This document shows, in pieces, positions 25,596-35,843 of a stretch of DNA of 64,000 nucleotides (within the stretch, counting starts at the first letter, position 1; every line of letters starts with the position of its first letter). The DNA is from Olsenella porci (GTDB taxonomy: Bacteria > Actinomycetota > Coriobacteriia > Coriobacteriales > Atopobiaceae). The notes beneath the pieces were generated by a model that was not told the DNA's origin, did not search any database, and saw only the letters and a list, made by a program, of their open reading frames with translations. The stretch is from contig NZ_VUNC01000004.1 of assembly GCF_009695875.1 (NCBI RefSeq), forward strand, positions 168,957 through 232,956, read 5' to 3'. Position numbers and translations under genes: made by a program.

Positions 25596-26354
25596 ATGAG
25601 CACCTTGGACAACAAGCGCACGGGAGAGGACCTTCCCGCCAACACCACGACCAAAGCCAACGGCACCGCCCCCGGCGGGGAGCCCGGCGACCCCAGACAC
25701 TTCGTACGACGGCACCGGCTGGGCAACCACCCCCGACTGCGACAGACGCTGCTGGCGTTCGTGGTCGGGGCGGTCGTGGCCATCGTGGTGGTCCTCGCCA
25801 CACAGAACGGCGGGCTCGTGTCCGGCAGCGAGAGCCACGTGGACTCCACTACGATCAAGAACTCGTTCTCCGAGGTCGCCGAGCTGGCAACCGAGGAGTA
25901 CAACTTTGCCAACGTGGGCAAGTACACCGAGGACGACCTCAAGGTGCTGGGCCTGAGCATCCCGTTCACGGGGAGCTCGTTCCTGGTCACGTACGAGGGA
26001 ACCGCCAAGGCGGGGATCAAGGACATCTCGCAGGCGACGGTGACGGTGGACGACTCCGCCAAAAAGGTCAGCGTCACGCTGCCCAAGGCCGAGGTCCTCT
26101 CCTGTAGCATCGACCCGTCGAGCGTCCAGACGTACGACCAGTCGTTCAATCCCATCAACCAGATCACCGTGGACGACGTCACGACCTTCCTTACCAGCGA
26201 GGAGAAGAAGGCGTCGCAGGAGGCCGTGGACGGCGGGTTGCTCGACAAGGCAGACTCCCACGCGCAGGAGCTCGTGAAGGCGCAGGTCGAGGCCGTACTC
26301 AAGGGAGCTGGGGAGGATGACTACGAGGTCAGTGTGACCTCCGCTTCGGAGTAG
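25596..26354 (+). CDS. DUF4230 domain protein, membrane-anchored
   Basis: The 252-residue protein has a basic cytoplasmic N-terminus (about 1-50), one membrane helix (LLAFVVGAVVAIVVVLA, near 52-68) and an external DUF4230 domain. Family landmarks are visible: an ELATEEYNFANV segment, YEGTAKAGIKDIS, and VSVTLPKAEVLSCSIDPSS. The function of DUF4230 is unknown; it is often a cell-envelope protein. AGGGAGGAG precedes the ATG at 25596. It is a single gene divergent from the aquaglyceroporin. Confidence 0.88.
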   Translation: MSTLDNKRTGEDLPANTTTKANGTAPGGEPGDPRHFVRRHRLGNHPRLRQTLLAFVVGAVVAIVVVLATQNGGLVSGSESHVDSTTIKNSFSEVAELATEEYNFANVGKYTEDDLKVLGLSIPFTGSSFLVTYEGTAKAGIKDISQATVTVDDSAKKVSVTLPKAEVLSCSIDPSSVQTYDQSFNPINQITVDDVTTFLTSEEKKASQEAVDGGLLDKADSHAQELVKAQVEAVLKGAGEDDYEVSVTSASE

Positions 26355-26785
26355 ACGCCGGGAGAGAAGGGCAGGGCAAACCGGTCGATACCCCTCTCGC
26401 CGGCATCGCAGGCCACGTGGCCCAGACCCGGGACGGCTCGCGCGTTTGCTCGCGCGGGCCGTCCCTCTCTCTCTTGCGGGGGAAGACGGATGGGCCAAGC
26501 TTCACCAAAACCGGTGAGCCCTCAAAGTCAAAGAATGGAATGTGACCGCCCCCCTCCCATGCAGCAAGTTCGTCGTGCAGGTCAGGGACTCACTCCCAAG
26601 CGGAGAGAAGAGTGGGAAGCCCGTACTCCCCACAACTGACGAGCTGTCATGGTCTAAGAAGGGGAAGGGGTGGCCCCACCGGGTTGGTACGTTTACGCAG
26701 GCGCAGCCTCCCCGCGGGAGGAGGGGCCAATCCCGGATCGGTCGACTGCCGCTACGCGCCGTGCCCCCGGGACTGGGATCCCTGC

Positions 26786-26895
26786 CGTCAGCAAACTCCC
26801 GACGTGAGTGCTCATTACGGGAAACAGCTGCCATCGAGGACCGGGGGAACGGTCGGCTGGCAGCAAACCGCCCGCGTGAGCTTCCACCGAACATC
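26786..26895. repeat. Family B palindrome array, locus 3
   Basis: Two copies have centres at 26809.5 and 26881.5, exactly 72 bp apart. Copy 1 runs from GTCAGCAAACTCCC through GTGAG-TG-CTCAT to CAGCTGCCA. Copy 2 keeps the left arm TGGCAGCAAAC and GTGAG, but its right half is degenerate. The spacer between them resembles that of locus 2. Confidence 0.7.
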
Positions 26896-27018
26896 CCTCC
26901 CGGTCGATGAGCCTACACTCTCCGTGAGATGCCCCGCTCTCCCCTTCTTTGAGTCCTTCGGAGCGCGTCCGACCACGTGGCCCCATCGCAGGAAGAAGAC
27001 GCCAAACCAGAACGCGAA

Positions 27019-27046
27019 GCCCCCTCCCGCACACGCGGAAGGGGGC
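27019..27046 (-). terminator. Hairpin downstream of the large ABC exporter gene
   Basis: The stem GCCCCCT/AGGGGGC is followed on the minus strand by a loose T-rich tail (TTCGCGTTCTGGTTT). Confidence 0.6.
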
Positions 27047-27086
27047 CACCAACAAGACTCGGACACCGTCGAGCGGCGCCGCCGTC

Positions 27087-30000
27087 CTACTCGCTTCGGA
27101 GGGCCTCCACCGGATCGCGCCGCGAGGCGGACAGCGCGGGGATGATGCCCGCGATGAACGTCAACCCCACGCTGATGCCGATGAGGATCAGCGCGGATGT
27201 GACTGGCAGTGACATCACGTTGGGAACGCCCTGCCACGAGTACACCCATGAGTTGACCGGCCCCTCGACCACGTACACGACCGCGATGGCGAACACGCCG
27301 GACAGCAGGCCCTCGATGATCGTCTCTGCGTTGAAGATGCTCGCCACATTGAGCCGCGAGGCGCCCATCGCACGCAGGATGCCAATCTCCTTCTTGCGCT
27401 CGAGCACCGAGATGTACGTGATGATCCCGATCATGATCGAGCTCACCACCAGCGAGATCGAGACAAAGGCGATCAGTACGGTCGAGATCATGTTGGCAAT
27501 GTTTGAGATCGAGGACATGAGCGTCCCGGCGATGTCGGAGTACTGAATGGTCGCGTCGCTCTTCCCATCCTTCTCCATCTTGGAATTGTAGGTGCCAATG
27601 GCGTCGAGCACCTTCTGCTTGGCATCGAAGTCCTTGGGATAGACCTGGATGGAGTCGGGCTGCTCCTCCTCGGCGTAGCCCAGTGTCTGCATGTTGGAGT
27701 CGTAGCTCAGGTCCTGGGCGTTCATGTAGTTGTTGAGCAGCGACGCCAGGTCCTGCTGCGTCATGTTCACGTGGATGGCGTTGGCAAACGCGGTGGTGTC
27801 GACCTTGAACCCGTTCTGGAGCGAGCTCTGCAGCTGCGCCATCTGGCTCTGCAGCTGGCCCGAGATCGCAGCGGAGAGCTGCGTCCCCAGCTTGGAGGTC
27901 ATGGCCGAGACCTGCGTCTGCATCTGCTGGGCAAGCTGCGTTGCCATCACCTGCGCCGCCTGCGTCATGAGCGCCTGCATCTGCTGGGAGAAGTACGGGG
28001 CAAACTGCTCGGTAAGGTACTTGGACATGGCCTGGTTCACCACGTCGTCCGCCGTACCGCCCAGCTTCTGCCGCAGGTCGTCCGTGACCGCCTTCCCCTC
28101 TTCCGTGGCAAGGTAGTCGTTGAGCACGCCCTGGTAGTCGGGGTTCTCGCCCGTCATCTTCTGGACCTCGTCGGGGTTGGCGATGAGCCAGGCGGAGAAG
28201 CTCGACCCCAGCTTCTCGGACGCGTCCAGGATGTCCTGGCGCTGCTCATCGGTAATGCCGGTGATTGCGTCGGCGAGGCCGGAGTCCTCCAGGCTGAACT
28301 TGGGCGCCCCGCTCATGATCTTGGTCATGGTCTCGGTGCTGAAGACGCTCTGGAGCTGCGAGGTGTCAAGCTTCATGCCGTTGGCGTCAAAGCCCGAGAC
28401 GTCCAGGCTCACGCCCGACAGGTCCAGGCTCCCCATGTTGGACCCTTCGAGCGCCGAGGTGTCAAACGAGAAGGCCTTCTTGAGCGCGTCCTCGTCCACG
28501 GTGAACAGCTTGCCCATGTCCAGCTGCTCGCCCTGGCTGTCCTGCAGCTCCTCGAAGGTCTTGCCCGTGAACACGTCCACGTCGGGGTTCGCCTTCTGCT
28601 CCTGCACAATCTGCGAGTCGGCCGCCTGCTGCATGAGCCAGCTGGTGAGGTCGCTGGTATAGGCGATGCCCTCCTGCATCAGCGTGGTGGACTCGCCGTC
28701 CTTGGGCTTCACGACGCCGACGACCTTGAGCGTGAGCCCCTTGTCCACGGCGGAGCGCATGAACGCGTCGTCCGACGACATGTCGGTCCAGCCGCCGGTC
28801 TCGGCGTTCTTCTGATACCTCGCCGAGGCGGGGACCACCTTGAAGGTCATGCCCAGCGCGTCTTGGATCGTGAACTTGGAGTCGACCTCGGGCACCGTGA
28901 CCTTGTTGCCCTTGAGGGCGTCCTCGGTGATCTTGTTCATGTCGTCGATGTTGTAGAAGCCAAGGCTGTACAGGGTGTAGTCGGTGATGGTGCCGTCGGT
29001 GGAGAGGACCAGCACCGCCTCGTCGTAGGCTTTTGGCCACCGGCCGGCGACCACGCTCATCTGCGAGTCGAGCAGGTCCTGGCTCCCCACCAGCTCGTTG
29101 AACGACGAGCCCGACGAGCTCCCGCCGGTCAGCGCCGAGCCCGCGATGCCGCTCTGCAGGGTCTGTGCCATCTTCGACGGGTTGAGCTGCTCGGCACCCG
29201 AGGAGGTGTCCGTCTCGTACACCAGCGGCGTCACCCCGTAGGAGTACTGGATGGCGTTGACGTAGGGGGCGAACTCGCCCTTGTGGGAGTCGACGTACGA
29301 CTTGAACGAGCCCAGGTCGTTGTTCTTCACCTCGGCGAACATGTCTGACATGATCTTGGTCTGGCCGATGGTCCCGTCGCCACCCGACGACGCCGTGCTT
29401 GTGGTGGACGAGGAAGACGTTCCCATCCCCATGCTGCCCATCGCGGTCATGAGGTTGGTGAAGTCGAAGCTGCTCTTGGTGATGGTGAGCGGGTACGACG
29501 ACAGGGCGCTCTGCTCGGTGTCCTCGATGTAGTTGTTGACGCCATTGGACAGCGCAAGGATTGCCGCGATGCCGATGATGCCGATGGACCCCGCAAACGC
29601 CGTCATGAACGTGCGGCCCCGCTTGGCCATGAGGTTGCTGAACGAGAGCGACAGCGCGGTGAGGAACGACATCGACGCCCGGCCGGCCTTGGGATTACGA
29701 CGCGAGCCGCGGGCCCCGTCCCTCTCCCCCGCCGAAACCGCCGCGGGGAGGACGACCGTCTGGTCGGGCACGACGTCCTCGGGTGCAGCCCCGAGCGAGA
29801 CGGGCGCGGCAGCCACGGTCGCGGCCTCCTCCGCCGGAGTCGCGTCGCCCTCGCCCCGGGCCTCCGCCTCCAGCTCCTGGTCGGAGACGGGGTTGGAGTC
29901 GCTCTCGATGTGCCCGTCGCGGAAGCGCACGATGCGCGTGGCGTAGCGCTCGGCGAGCTCGGGGTTGTGGGTGACCATGACCACCAGGCGGTCCTGCGAG

Positions 30001-30560
30001 ACCTCCTTGAGCAGCTGCATCACGTTCTCGCCCGTCACCGTGTCCAGGGCACCCGTGGGCTCGTCCGCAAGCACGATGTCCGGGTCGTTCACCAGGGCGC
30101 GGGCGATGGCCACGCGCTGCATCTGCCCGCCCGACAGCTGGCTGGGCCGCTTGTTGACCTGCTCCCCCAGGCCAACGCGCTCGAGCGCCTGCACAGAGCG
30201 GCGGCGCCTCTCGCCCGAGCCCACGCCCGCCAACGTCAGCGCCAGCTCCACGTTCTTGAGGATGGTCTGGTGCGGGATCAGGTTGTAGCTCTGGAACACG
30301 AAGCCGATGCGGTGGTTGCGGTACGTGTCCCAGTCCTTGGAGCCAAAGTCCTTGGTCGAGACGCCGCCCACCACGATGTCGCCCGAGTCCGCGTGGTCAA
30401 GACCGCCGATAACGTTGAGCATCGTGGTCTTGCCCGAGCCCGAGGGGCCCAGAATCGCGGCGAACTCGCTGTCTCGGAAGCGGAGGTTGACGTCGTCCAG
30501 CGCGACCGTCGTGGTCCCGCCGGTGGTGTAGGTCTTGCGGATGTCCCTGAGCTCAATCAT
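27087..30560 (-). CDS. MacB/FtsX-type ABC transporter, ATPase-permease fusion with large outer domain
   Basis: In the 1157-residue protein, residues about 1-225 are a LolD/MacB-like ATPase (Walker [10 protein letters not shown], signature LSGGQMQR, Walker [13 protein letters not shown]). A linker follows, then a membrane helix ([19 protein letters not shown]) and an outer region of about 650 residues containing a Gln/Ala-rich coiled coil. FtsX-type helices end the protein ([49 protein letters not shown]). It likely exports or mechanically transmits across the membrane, as in antimicrobial-peptide resistance or lipoprotein release. The ATG at 30560 is preceded by GATGAGGGACG. Unusual symmetric sequences cluster just upstream (30576-30628). 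Confidence 0.9.
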   Translation of the reverse strand: MIELRDIRKTYTTGGTTTVALDDVNLRFRDSEFAAILGPSGSGKTTMLNVIGGLDHADSGDIVVGGVSTKDFGSKDWDTYRNHRIGFVFQSYNLIPHQTILKNVELALTLAGVGSGERRRRSVQALERVGLGEQVNKRPSQLSGGQMQRVAIARALVNDPDIVLADEPTGALDTVTGENVMQLLKEVSQDRLVVMVTHNPELAERYATRIVRFRDGHIESDSNPVSDQELEAEARGEGDATPAEEAATVAAAPVSLGAAPEDVVPDQTVVLPAAVSAGERDGARGSRRNPKAGRASMSFLTALSLSFSNLMAKRGRTFMTAFAGSIGIIGIAAILALSNGVNNYIEDTEQSALSSYPLTITKSSFDFTNLMTAMGSMGMGTSSSSTTSTASSGGDGTIGQTKIMSDMFAEVKNNDLGSFKSYVDSHKGEFAPYVNAIQYSYGVTPLVYETDTSSGAEQLNPSKMAQTLQSGIAGSALTGGSSSGSSFNELVGSQDLLDSQMSVVAGRWPKAYDEAVLVLSTDGTITDYTLYSLGFYNIDDMNKITEDALKGNKVTVPEVDSKFTIQDALGMTFKVVPASARYQKNAETGGWTDMSSDDAFMRSAVDKGLTLKVVGVVKPKDGESTTLMQEGIAYTSDLTSWLMQQAADSQIVQEQKANPDVDVFTGKTFEELQDSQGEQLDMGKLFTVDEDALKKAFSFDTSALEGSNMGSLDLSGVSLDVSGFDANGMKLDTSQLQSVFSTETMTKIMSGAPKFSLEDSGLADAITGITDEQRQDILDASEKLGSSFSAWLIANPDEVQKMTGENPDYQGVLNDYLATEEGKAVTDDLRQKLGGTADDVVNQAMSKYLTEQFAPYFSQQMQALMTQAAQVMATQLAQQMQTQVSAMTSKLGTQLSAAISGQLQSQMAQLQSSLQNGFKVDTTAFANAIHVNMTQQDLASLLNNYMNAQDLSYDSNMQTLGYAEEEQPDSIQVYPKDFDAKQKVLDAIGTYNSKMEKDGKSDATIQYSDIAGTLMSSISNIANMISTVLIAFVSISLVVSSIMIGIITYISVLERKKEIGILRAMGASRLNVASIFNAETIIEGLLSGVFAIAVVYVVEGPVNSWVYSWQGVPNVMSLPVTSALILIGISVGLTFIAGIIPALSASRRDPVEALRSE

Positions 30561-30899
30561 GTGCGTCCCTCATCGTTGGAATTCTGCTTCCAATCTTCCC
30601 AGAACTTTCTGGATAAACCCTTGGGTTAGCGGCGTTTGTGTGCAAGTTTGGCGTCCCCTCATAAGGGCCAGCCTCAACCGCGGGAGCGCCAGGATAAGAA
30701 GGATACGGGCTACGGCTCCTCAACGTAACATCAGCCCGCGCCAGGTCAGAATCCATTCGCGCCATGGGAGAGGTCGGGGGCAACGGGACCGACTCCCTCC
30801 CCCAAGGCTTGGAGGGTAACCAACCAGTACGCAGCATGGCGCCCCGGGGCGGAGTCACCGTCCCGGGGCGTCACTGTTCACGCCGTATGGTCCTCTCGC
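30561..30899. promoter_or_regulatory. Upstream region of the ABC exporter with three dyads
   Basis: Three inverted repeats lie close together: TTGGAA-N6-TTCCAA (30576-30593), CCAGAA-CT-TTCTGG (30599-30612) and AACCC-TT-GGGTT (30617-30628). The first overlaps the zone of the exporter's ribosome site. They may be operators of a stress or antimicrobial regulator, but none is encoded nearby. The rest of the gap contains the adhesin terminator hairpin. Confidence 0.4.
30840..30870 (-). terminator. Hairpin downstream of the LPXTG adhesin gene
   Basis: The stem CGCCCCGGG/CCCGGGGCG lies 30 bases after the stop of the pilus operon's last gene. It has no T-tract, so termination is inferred. Confidence 0.5.
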
Positions 30900-33800
30900 C
30901 TAGCCGTTGCGCCGACGCCACCTTAGGGCGAGAAGCACGCAGGCGCCAAGAGCGAAAGCCCCTCCGATGGCAGGCAGCGAGCTTGGGGTCCCGCCCGTCG
31001 AGGGCAGCTCGTACCCCTGGTTCTTCTTGGCGGAGTTGGTCACCGTGATGGTGCCGGTCTGGATGCCGGCGTTGTTGGTGTACGACACGTCGTAGGAGCC
31101 CGTGCCAGCGTCATAGGTCGTGCCGTTGACGGTGTAGCTCAGCTCCTTTACGGCATAGTAGACGTCCTTGCCATCCACCTGCTTTGGCAGGTCGTCCCAG
31201 TTGTACGTCCAGCCGTTTGCGGCGGAGACGTCCACGGAGCTTCCCACCTGCACGCCAGCAGCATCGTCCAGTATCTGGGGCGGCTCGGCCCAGGGGTTGT
31301 TCGGGTCCTCCGTAAGCGTCACGTCATTGCCAAGGTTCTGCTTGACCTCGATTGTGGTATCGGCCGTAACGTTACTTATCGTTACCGATATGGCGCTGTT
31401 CGAGGTGAACGTGTGAGTGTCACCGTACTTCTGTCCGTTTACATACACATCGAAGCTGCATCCACCCCAAAGCCCACCGACGTTGAAGGTGAAGTCACTG
31501 CCCTTCTTGATGGCGACAGTACCGTCGCTCACGCGATTGCCCGTGAGCTTCGTCTCATTGCTCCAGTCTTGGTTCCCCTTCGCCGTGACCGTAACGTTGA
31601 CGCTGTTGTCGTTGTCGACCATCTTCGTGTACCGATAAAGGGCAAGCTTGGCGGAGGCATCGGCGGGAGCATCCTTTGCAACTCCGTTCTCATCGGCCCA
31701 GGCCTTCTTCGCCGTCAGACGCTTGTACTCGTTGGTCACATACATCGTGCTCGTCTTGTTGTCCTTGAAGAAGTCCACGTCGGATGCCGTCAGCGTGCCA
31801 CCCGACTTGTTCGTAGCGTTGCTCGCGTTTGCTGCTGAGAAGGCCGCATCGTCCGAGATCGGGGACCCCGTAGTGGGAACGTTCTTCACGATGAAGAAGT
31901 GCTCGGCATCGGTCGCGTAGCCGGCTTGCCCCTTGGTCTCGGTCAACCTGTAGAGGGTGTTTGGCTGCAGGCTATCCTCGTTGAGCTCGTAGTCATACGT
32001 AATAGAACCCTGGGCATCCGTGACGAGCTGATTGGTGGTCTGCTTGTCCACCCACGTGTTGCCGTTCCAATACGAGAGCTTGAACTCCACGCCCGAGAGC
32101 GTCCTGCTTATGTCCGCGGCGTCCACCTTGTAGAGAACGAGACGCCCCATGTGGATGAAGGCACCACCGCTTGCCTCCTTAAGGCTGATGGAGCCTGACT
32201 TGGAGTACTTGCCATTAAGGGAGGCGTTGTTGGTGACCTTCATACCATCGCCAAAGGAGTTGTCCAGCGTGTACTCATAGGTCAGCACGCAGGCGCGCTT
32301 GTCCGGGACCTCCACCGTGATGGTGTGAGTCTTGGCGTCATACGTTGCCTTGAAGTTCTCGATGGGACGGTCAGGGTCGTAGTGGTGCTCCTTGGAGTAG
32401 TCATAGGCATAGAGCTTGATCGAGGACGGGTCAAGGTCGCTGTCGACGCTCCCCGAGTCAAACTTGTCAGTAAGCGTGAGCACGTCCGAGTTGGGGTCGA
32501 GGTCCTGTCCCGCAGCGTTGATCTCCACGTAGTAGCGCAGGTTGTTGGTGGGCTCGCCGTTCGTGTCGTAGAGCTGCTCGCCGCTCTTCGAGACCTTCTC
32601 GTAGTTGCGGTTTACCTCCGTCTTTTGCGTAGAGGTGCTCTTTCCCCACGTGGCAGTATTCTCATAGGTCTTCTTGGTCGATCCGTTGTTCCAGGACGGG
32701 TCAGACCCGATCGAGACGTCGTAATACAGGTAGAGGGTGGGCTTGCTGGCATCGTACTGGTAGCCCGGAAGCGTGATCTCGAGCTTGGTTCCACCATCCA
32801 CCGGAGTACTTACGACCCTCGGTGCCTTGTCACCGCTGAACGTCTTGTCGTCGTAGTACTCGTTAAACCTCGCAGAGACAGAACCGTCGACGTACGTCAT
32901 GCCCTCGGGAATGACGTCGGTGATCACAAGGTCACCGTTGTCCGAGGCGGTGGGAGTAAGCGCAATGCGATAGGTGAGCTTGCCGTCCTGAATCTTGTCG
33001 AAGTCAAGAGACGCGTTGCCGTCTGTATAGGCATGGTCGCCCGTCTTGACCGCCTTGAGCATGCGATGCGGCCTCGTGTAAGTGAAGCTGGGGGTGGATT
33101 TCACGTCTCCGACCTTGCCCTCGTTGCTGGCAGAGATCGTCCCACCCTCATCAACCTTGGTGGTATCCACGTATGTGGGGTACTCGCCGGTCCTCATGTC
33201 GAGCGCCTTGACAGTAGCTCCTTTTGCGATGTCGACATGTACCGTGAAGCTCTTCACATGCGTCGTCGTGTCGGTCGCAGCAACCTCGTGGCCCTTGGTG
33301 GCGTCCTTATCATCGTAGTAGGTCACCGTGAAGGTGACGTCGTGCTTCGTTCCATCTTGCTGCGGCCAGTAGTCATCGTAGTACGCTTCGCCATTACCCT
33401 GGTAAAGGTACCTGCTATAGCCGTCAACGTTGATGAAGAGGCCGGTCGTGGCGTCGACGCCCGTGTTCTGGGCGCTGCTCCTGAACACCTTGTCGAGCTC
33501 CGCCGCTATCGCATAGTGGCTGTCTGCACCAAGGCCCACGCCATTGCCATCCGTGGCGTCCTCGATCGTGTCCTTATAGGTAAAGCTCGAGAGCGCGCCG
33601 CCAGGCAGGGTGACCGTTGGAGACCACGTCTCCTTTCGGACCCCCGCACCCTTCTCGTCCGCTGCGCCATCGGTCTTGTGCTGCTTGCTGACCTCGGTGG
33701 TGCGGTGCTTTACATCGACAGTTCCAACAGAGTCGACGGTGCCATTATTTGTCGTCGTGGTAGCCGTGTTCGAGATCTGGCCATCGCTCGAAGGGGCATC

Positions 33801-35792
33801 CGTGTAGATGTCGATGTAGTACTTCTGGGTCTTCTGCGCATCCCTTAGACCAAGCTGGGAGAAGTTGAAGTCTACTGAAGAGTCACCGACGTTGCCAAAA
33901 CGGCCGTATTCTTTGCCGTTAGAATCCCTCACAACGTACTGCTGCGTCAACTTGGTGCCCTTGGGAAGGCTGTCGGACACCTTCCAGTTGGAGATGTCCT
34001 TACCGTTGGGGTTGACCTCAACCGTCCAGATGACGTGGTCGGTCTTGGGATCGTAGGAACCCCACTTCTTGGCGTCCTGTTCAAATCTCACGGTCTGAGA
34101 GGAGCTGCCATTCTTGCCGCCGGAGGTGGCGGAAGCCTGGTTTACCACGTTCGTGTCCGAATTCTTGGACGTCTGGTTGGTGTCCACGGTATAGGTGAGC
34201 ACATACTTCTCACCTGCGGAAAGCTGGGGGAGGTCGGAATACGAGAAGGTCGGGCCGTCTATTCTGCTGTCATTCCAGGTGGCGGAATTGTCAAGCGACT
34301 GCTCAGCCCCGTTCGAGAGCTTCTTGAGCGTGAGAGTCCCCTTTTCGTAGGCAGGGGTGGCGTTGCTGGTATTCCACCTGCTCAGACAGTCAGAGATGTT
34401 TACCGTGCTGGGGGTGCCCTTCTCCGTTGAGACGGTCACCGTGTAATAGATCTTGCTGTCGTCCTCACTCTTTGTCGCCGTCTTCTCGACCTTGATGTCG
34501 TGGCTGGTGTCCTCGCCGCCACCGCCGCTCTCCTTCTTCTTGACGGTGATGGTCCCACCCTGGCCACCAAAGTTGATGTCGGTAGACTCGCCGCCGCCAT
34601 CTTTGCTAACGATGCCCTGGAAGTAGACGCCGCCACCATACGTACTCCCTTCTGCAATGGCGGTCTTGTTGAAGTCCAAGTTAATGGTGCCATCATTCGA
34701 GTTCCAGGTCCAGGTGCCAACGTTCTTCCCGTCAGGCGTGGTGAGATTGCCACCTTTCACATCTTTTGGATTCAATCCTGTCGGAACTTTATAGGAATAC
34801 TTATGGTTGTCTGTGCTTATGGGAACCGAAAAGGTGATGGTCGTCTTAACGTAGTCACCGTCGGTGAACTCCGTCGTGGGGTCACTGTACGAGCCATCGT
34901 CATTCTTCTTCTTGACCGACACGGATGTGATGTAGTTCGTAAGGTCCACGGAGCCGGAGCCAGCGCGGGCCCCGACACGTGCGACAGGCGCAGCCGCGGA
35001 GATGGCATCAGCCTGTGCGTCTGCGTCCTGCGACGAGGAATCGTCCGTCTCGCCCGTGCCGTCCGTCGTGGCGTCGGCAACGGCCTCCTGGTCCTTCTGC
35101 TCCGCCGCCTTCGTGACCTTGAGAGTGACGGCATCATTCAGTTTGATGGTCACAAGGCCGCTGTCGTCGCAGGCTAGCTGGTCAAAGCCCAGGTCGATGT
35201 CCACGTAGCCGGAGAGGTCGCTTCCCACCTGCGCCTGCTCCGCTGCAGCGCTGTCGCTCGCGTCTCCCGCGGGGGTGCCGGCGTTTGCCTTGGTCACGTC
35301 GTCGTTGAAGGTGAGGGTCAGAACCCCGTCCTTAATCTGGTAGCTGCCGATCTTGGTGGCATTGGCGTTGGTGGGGTCCGTTACGGTGACGCCGGAGACT
35401 ACGTCGCCGGAGACGGGAGCCTTGCTCGTGTCGATGCTCACGCCCTCGGGCAGCTGGTACTGCAGCACCGAGCCGTTTGCCAGCGTGCCGGCGGGCAGCT
35501 TGAAGGCCACGCGCAGCTTCAATGACGAGTCCGCGCTCACTGGTGTGGTGGGATCCCCTGCCTGCCACGCGTCGTCACCCGTGCCAGCAGCCTTTGAGAA
35601 GACGGCGGACTGGTCCGTGATGGCGTTGCGGAGACTGTCCCCGCCGGTGAGGGCGTGGGCGGGATACATCAGCAGCACGCCACAGACAACGGCGACCACC
35701 GCGCCCGCAACCGCCGCGATCCCGCGCCAGTCGCGCCTCCTCCGGTTGTCCCGGAGCATCCTGCTGACCTTGCGAATGAAGAGTCGGTCCAT
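30900..35792 (-). CDS. Large LPXTG-anchored surface protein, probable pilus tip adhesin
   Basis: The 1630-residue protein has a long signal segment (IAAVAGAVVAVVCGVLLMYP, near 25-45), an N-terminal region rich in beta structure and several repeated isopeptide-type or DUF11-like domains. A SpaA/Cna-B-like domain (GRLVLYKVDAADISRTLSGV, with E-box YRLTETKGQAGY) follows. The sorting signal is LPSTG at 1596-1600 with a hydrophobic helix and an RWRRRNG tail. By size and domain make-up it fits an ancillary or tip pilin that binds host matrix. It is the last gene of the pilus operon, 51 bases after the sortase-like gene. Ligand unknown. Confidence 0.9.
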   Translation of the reverse strand: MDRLFIRKVSRMLRDNRRRRDWRGIAAVAGAVVAVVCGVLLMYPAHALTGGDSLRNAITDQSAVFSKAAGTGDDAWQAGDPTTPVSADSSLKLRVAFKLPAGTLANGSVLQYQLPEGVSIDTSKAPVSGDVVSGVTVTDPTNANATKIGSYQIKDGVLTLTFNDDVTKANAGTPAGDASDSAAAEQAQVGSDLSGYVDIDLGFDQLACDDSGLVTIKLNDAVTLKVTKAAEQKDQEAVADATTDGTGETDDSSSQDADAQADAISAAAPVARVGARAGSGSVDLTNYITSVSVKKKNDDGSYSDPTTEFTDGDYVKTTITFSVPISTDNHKYSYKVPTGLNPKDVKGGNLTTPDGKNVGTWTWNSNDGTINLDFNKTAIAEGSTYGGGVYFQGIVSKDGGGESTDINFGGQGGTITVKKKESGGGGEDTSHDIKVEKTATKSEDDSKIYYTVTVSTEKGTPSTVNISDCLSRWNTSNATPAYEKGTLTLKKLSNGAEQSLDNSATWNDSRIDGPTFSYSDLPQLSAGEKYVLTYTVDTNQTSKNSDTNVVNQASATSGGKNGSSSQTVRFEQDAKKWGSYDPKTDHVIWTVEVNPNGKDISNWKVSDSLPKGTKLTQQYVVRDSNGKEYGRFGNVGDSSVDFNFSQLGLRDAQKTQKYYIDIYTDAPSSDGQISNTATTTTNNGTVDSVGTVDVKHRTTEVSKQHKTDGAADEKGAGVRKETWSPTVTLPGGALSSFTYKDTIEDATDGNGVGLGADSHYAIAAELDKVFRSSAQNTGVDATTGLFINVDGYSRYLYQGNGEAYYDDYWPQQDGTKHDVTFTVTYYDDKDATKGHEVAATDTTTHVKSFTVHVDIAKGATVKALDMRTGEYPTYVDTTKVDEGGTISASNEGKVGDVKSTPSFTYTRPHRMLKAVKTGDHAYTDGNASLDFDKIQDGKLTYRIALTPTASDNGDLVITDVIPEGMTYVDGSVSARFNEYYDDKTFSGDKAPRVVSTPVDGGTKLEITLPGYQYDASKPTLYLYYDVSIGSDPSWNNGSTKKTYENTATWGKSTSTQKTEVNRNYEKVSKSGEQLYDTNGEPTNNLRYYVEINAAGQDLDPNSDVLTLTDKFDSGSVDSDLDPSSIKLYAYDYSKEHHYDPDRPIENFKATYDAKTHTITVEVPDKRACVLTYEYTLDNSFGDGMKVTNNASLNGKYSKSGSISLKEASGGAFIHMGRLVLYKVDAADISRTLSGVEFKLSYWNGNTWVDKQTTNQLVTDAQGSITYDYELNEDSLQPNTLYRLTETKGQAGYATDAEHFFIVKNVPTTGSPISDDAAFSAANASNATNKSGGTLTASDVDFFKDNKTSTMYVTNEYKRLTAKKAWADENGVAKDAPADASAKLALYRYTKMVDNDNSVNVTVTAKGNQDWSNETKLTGNRVSDGTVAIKKGSDFTFNVGGLWGGCSFDVYVNGQKYGDTHTFTSNSAISVTISNVTADTTIEVKQNLGNDVTLTEDPNNPWAEPPQILDDAAGVQVGSSVDVSAANGWTYNWDDLPKQVDGKDVYYAVKELSYTVNGTTYDAGTGSYDVSYTNNAGIQTGTITVTNSAKKNQGYELPSTGGTPSSLPAIGGAFALGACVLLALRWRRRNG

Positions 35793-35843
35793 CGTATCCT
35801 CGAATCGTCGCCTTGACCGCGCGCGCTGCTTGCAAGCCTCCCG

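Larger units (their letters stand above)
26355..27086. other. Gene-free repeat block between convergent genes
   Basis: This stretch between the DUF4230 gene and the large ABC exporter contains family B locus 3 and the CCCCTTCTTTGA module at 26941-26952. It also holds a candidate terminator at 27019 for the minus-strand exporter. An AAAGAA-containing segment near 26530 faces the module in the opposite sense. No credible ORF was found. Confidence 0.65.

Noticed and set aside
27771..29348. A 525-codon plus-strand open frame inside the ABC exporter gene
   Set aside because: It is antisense to a well-supported ATPase-permease fusion and has the Val/Leu/Arg/His bias of a shadow frame.
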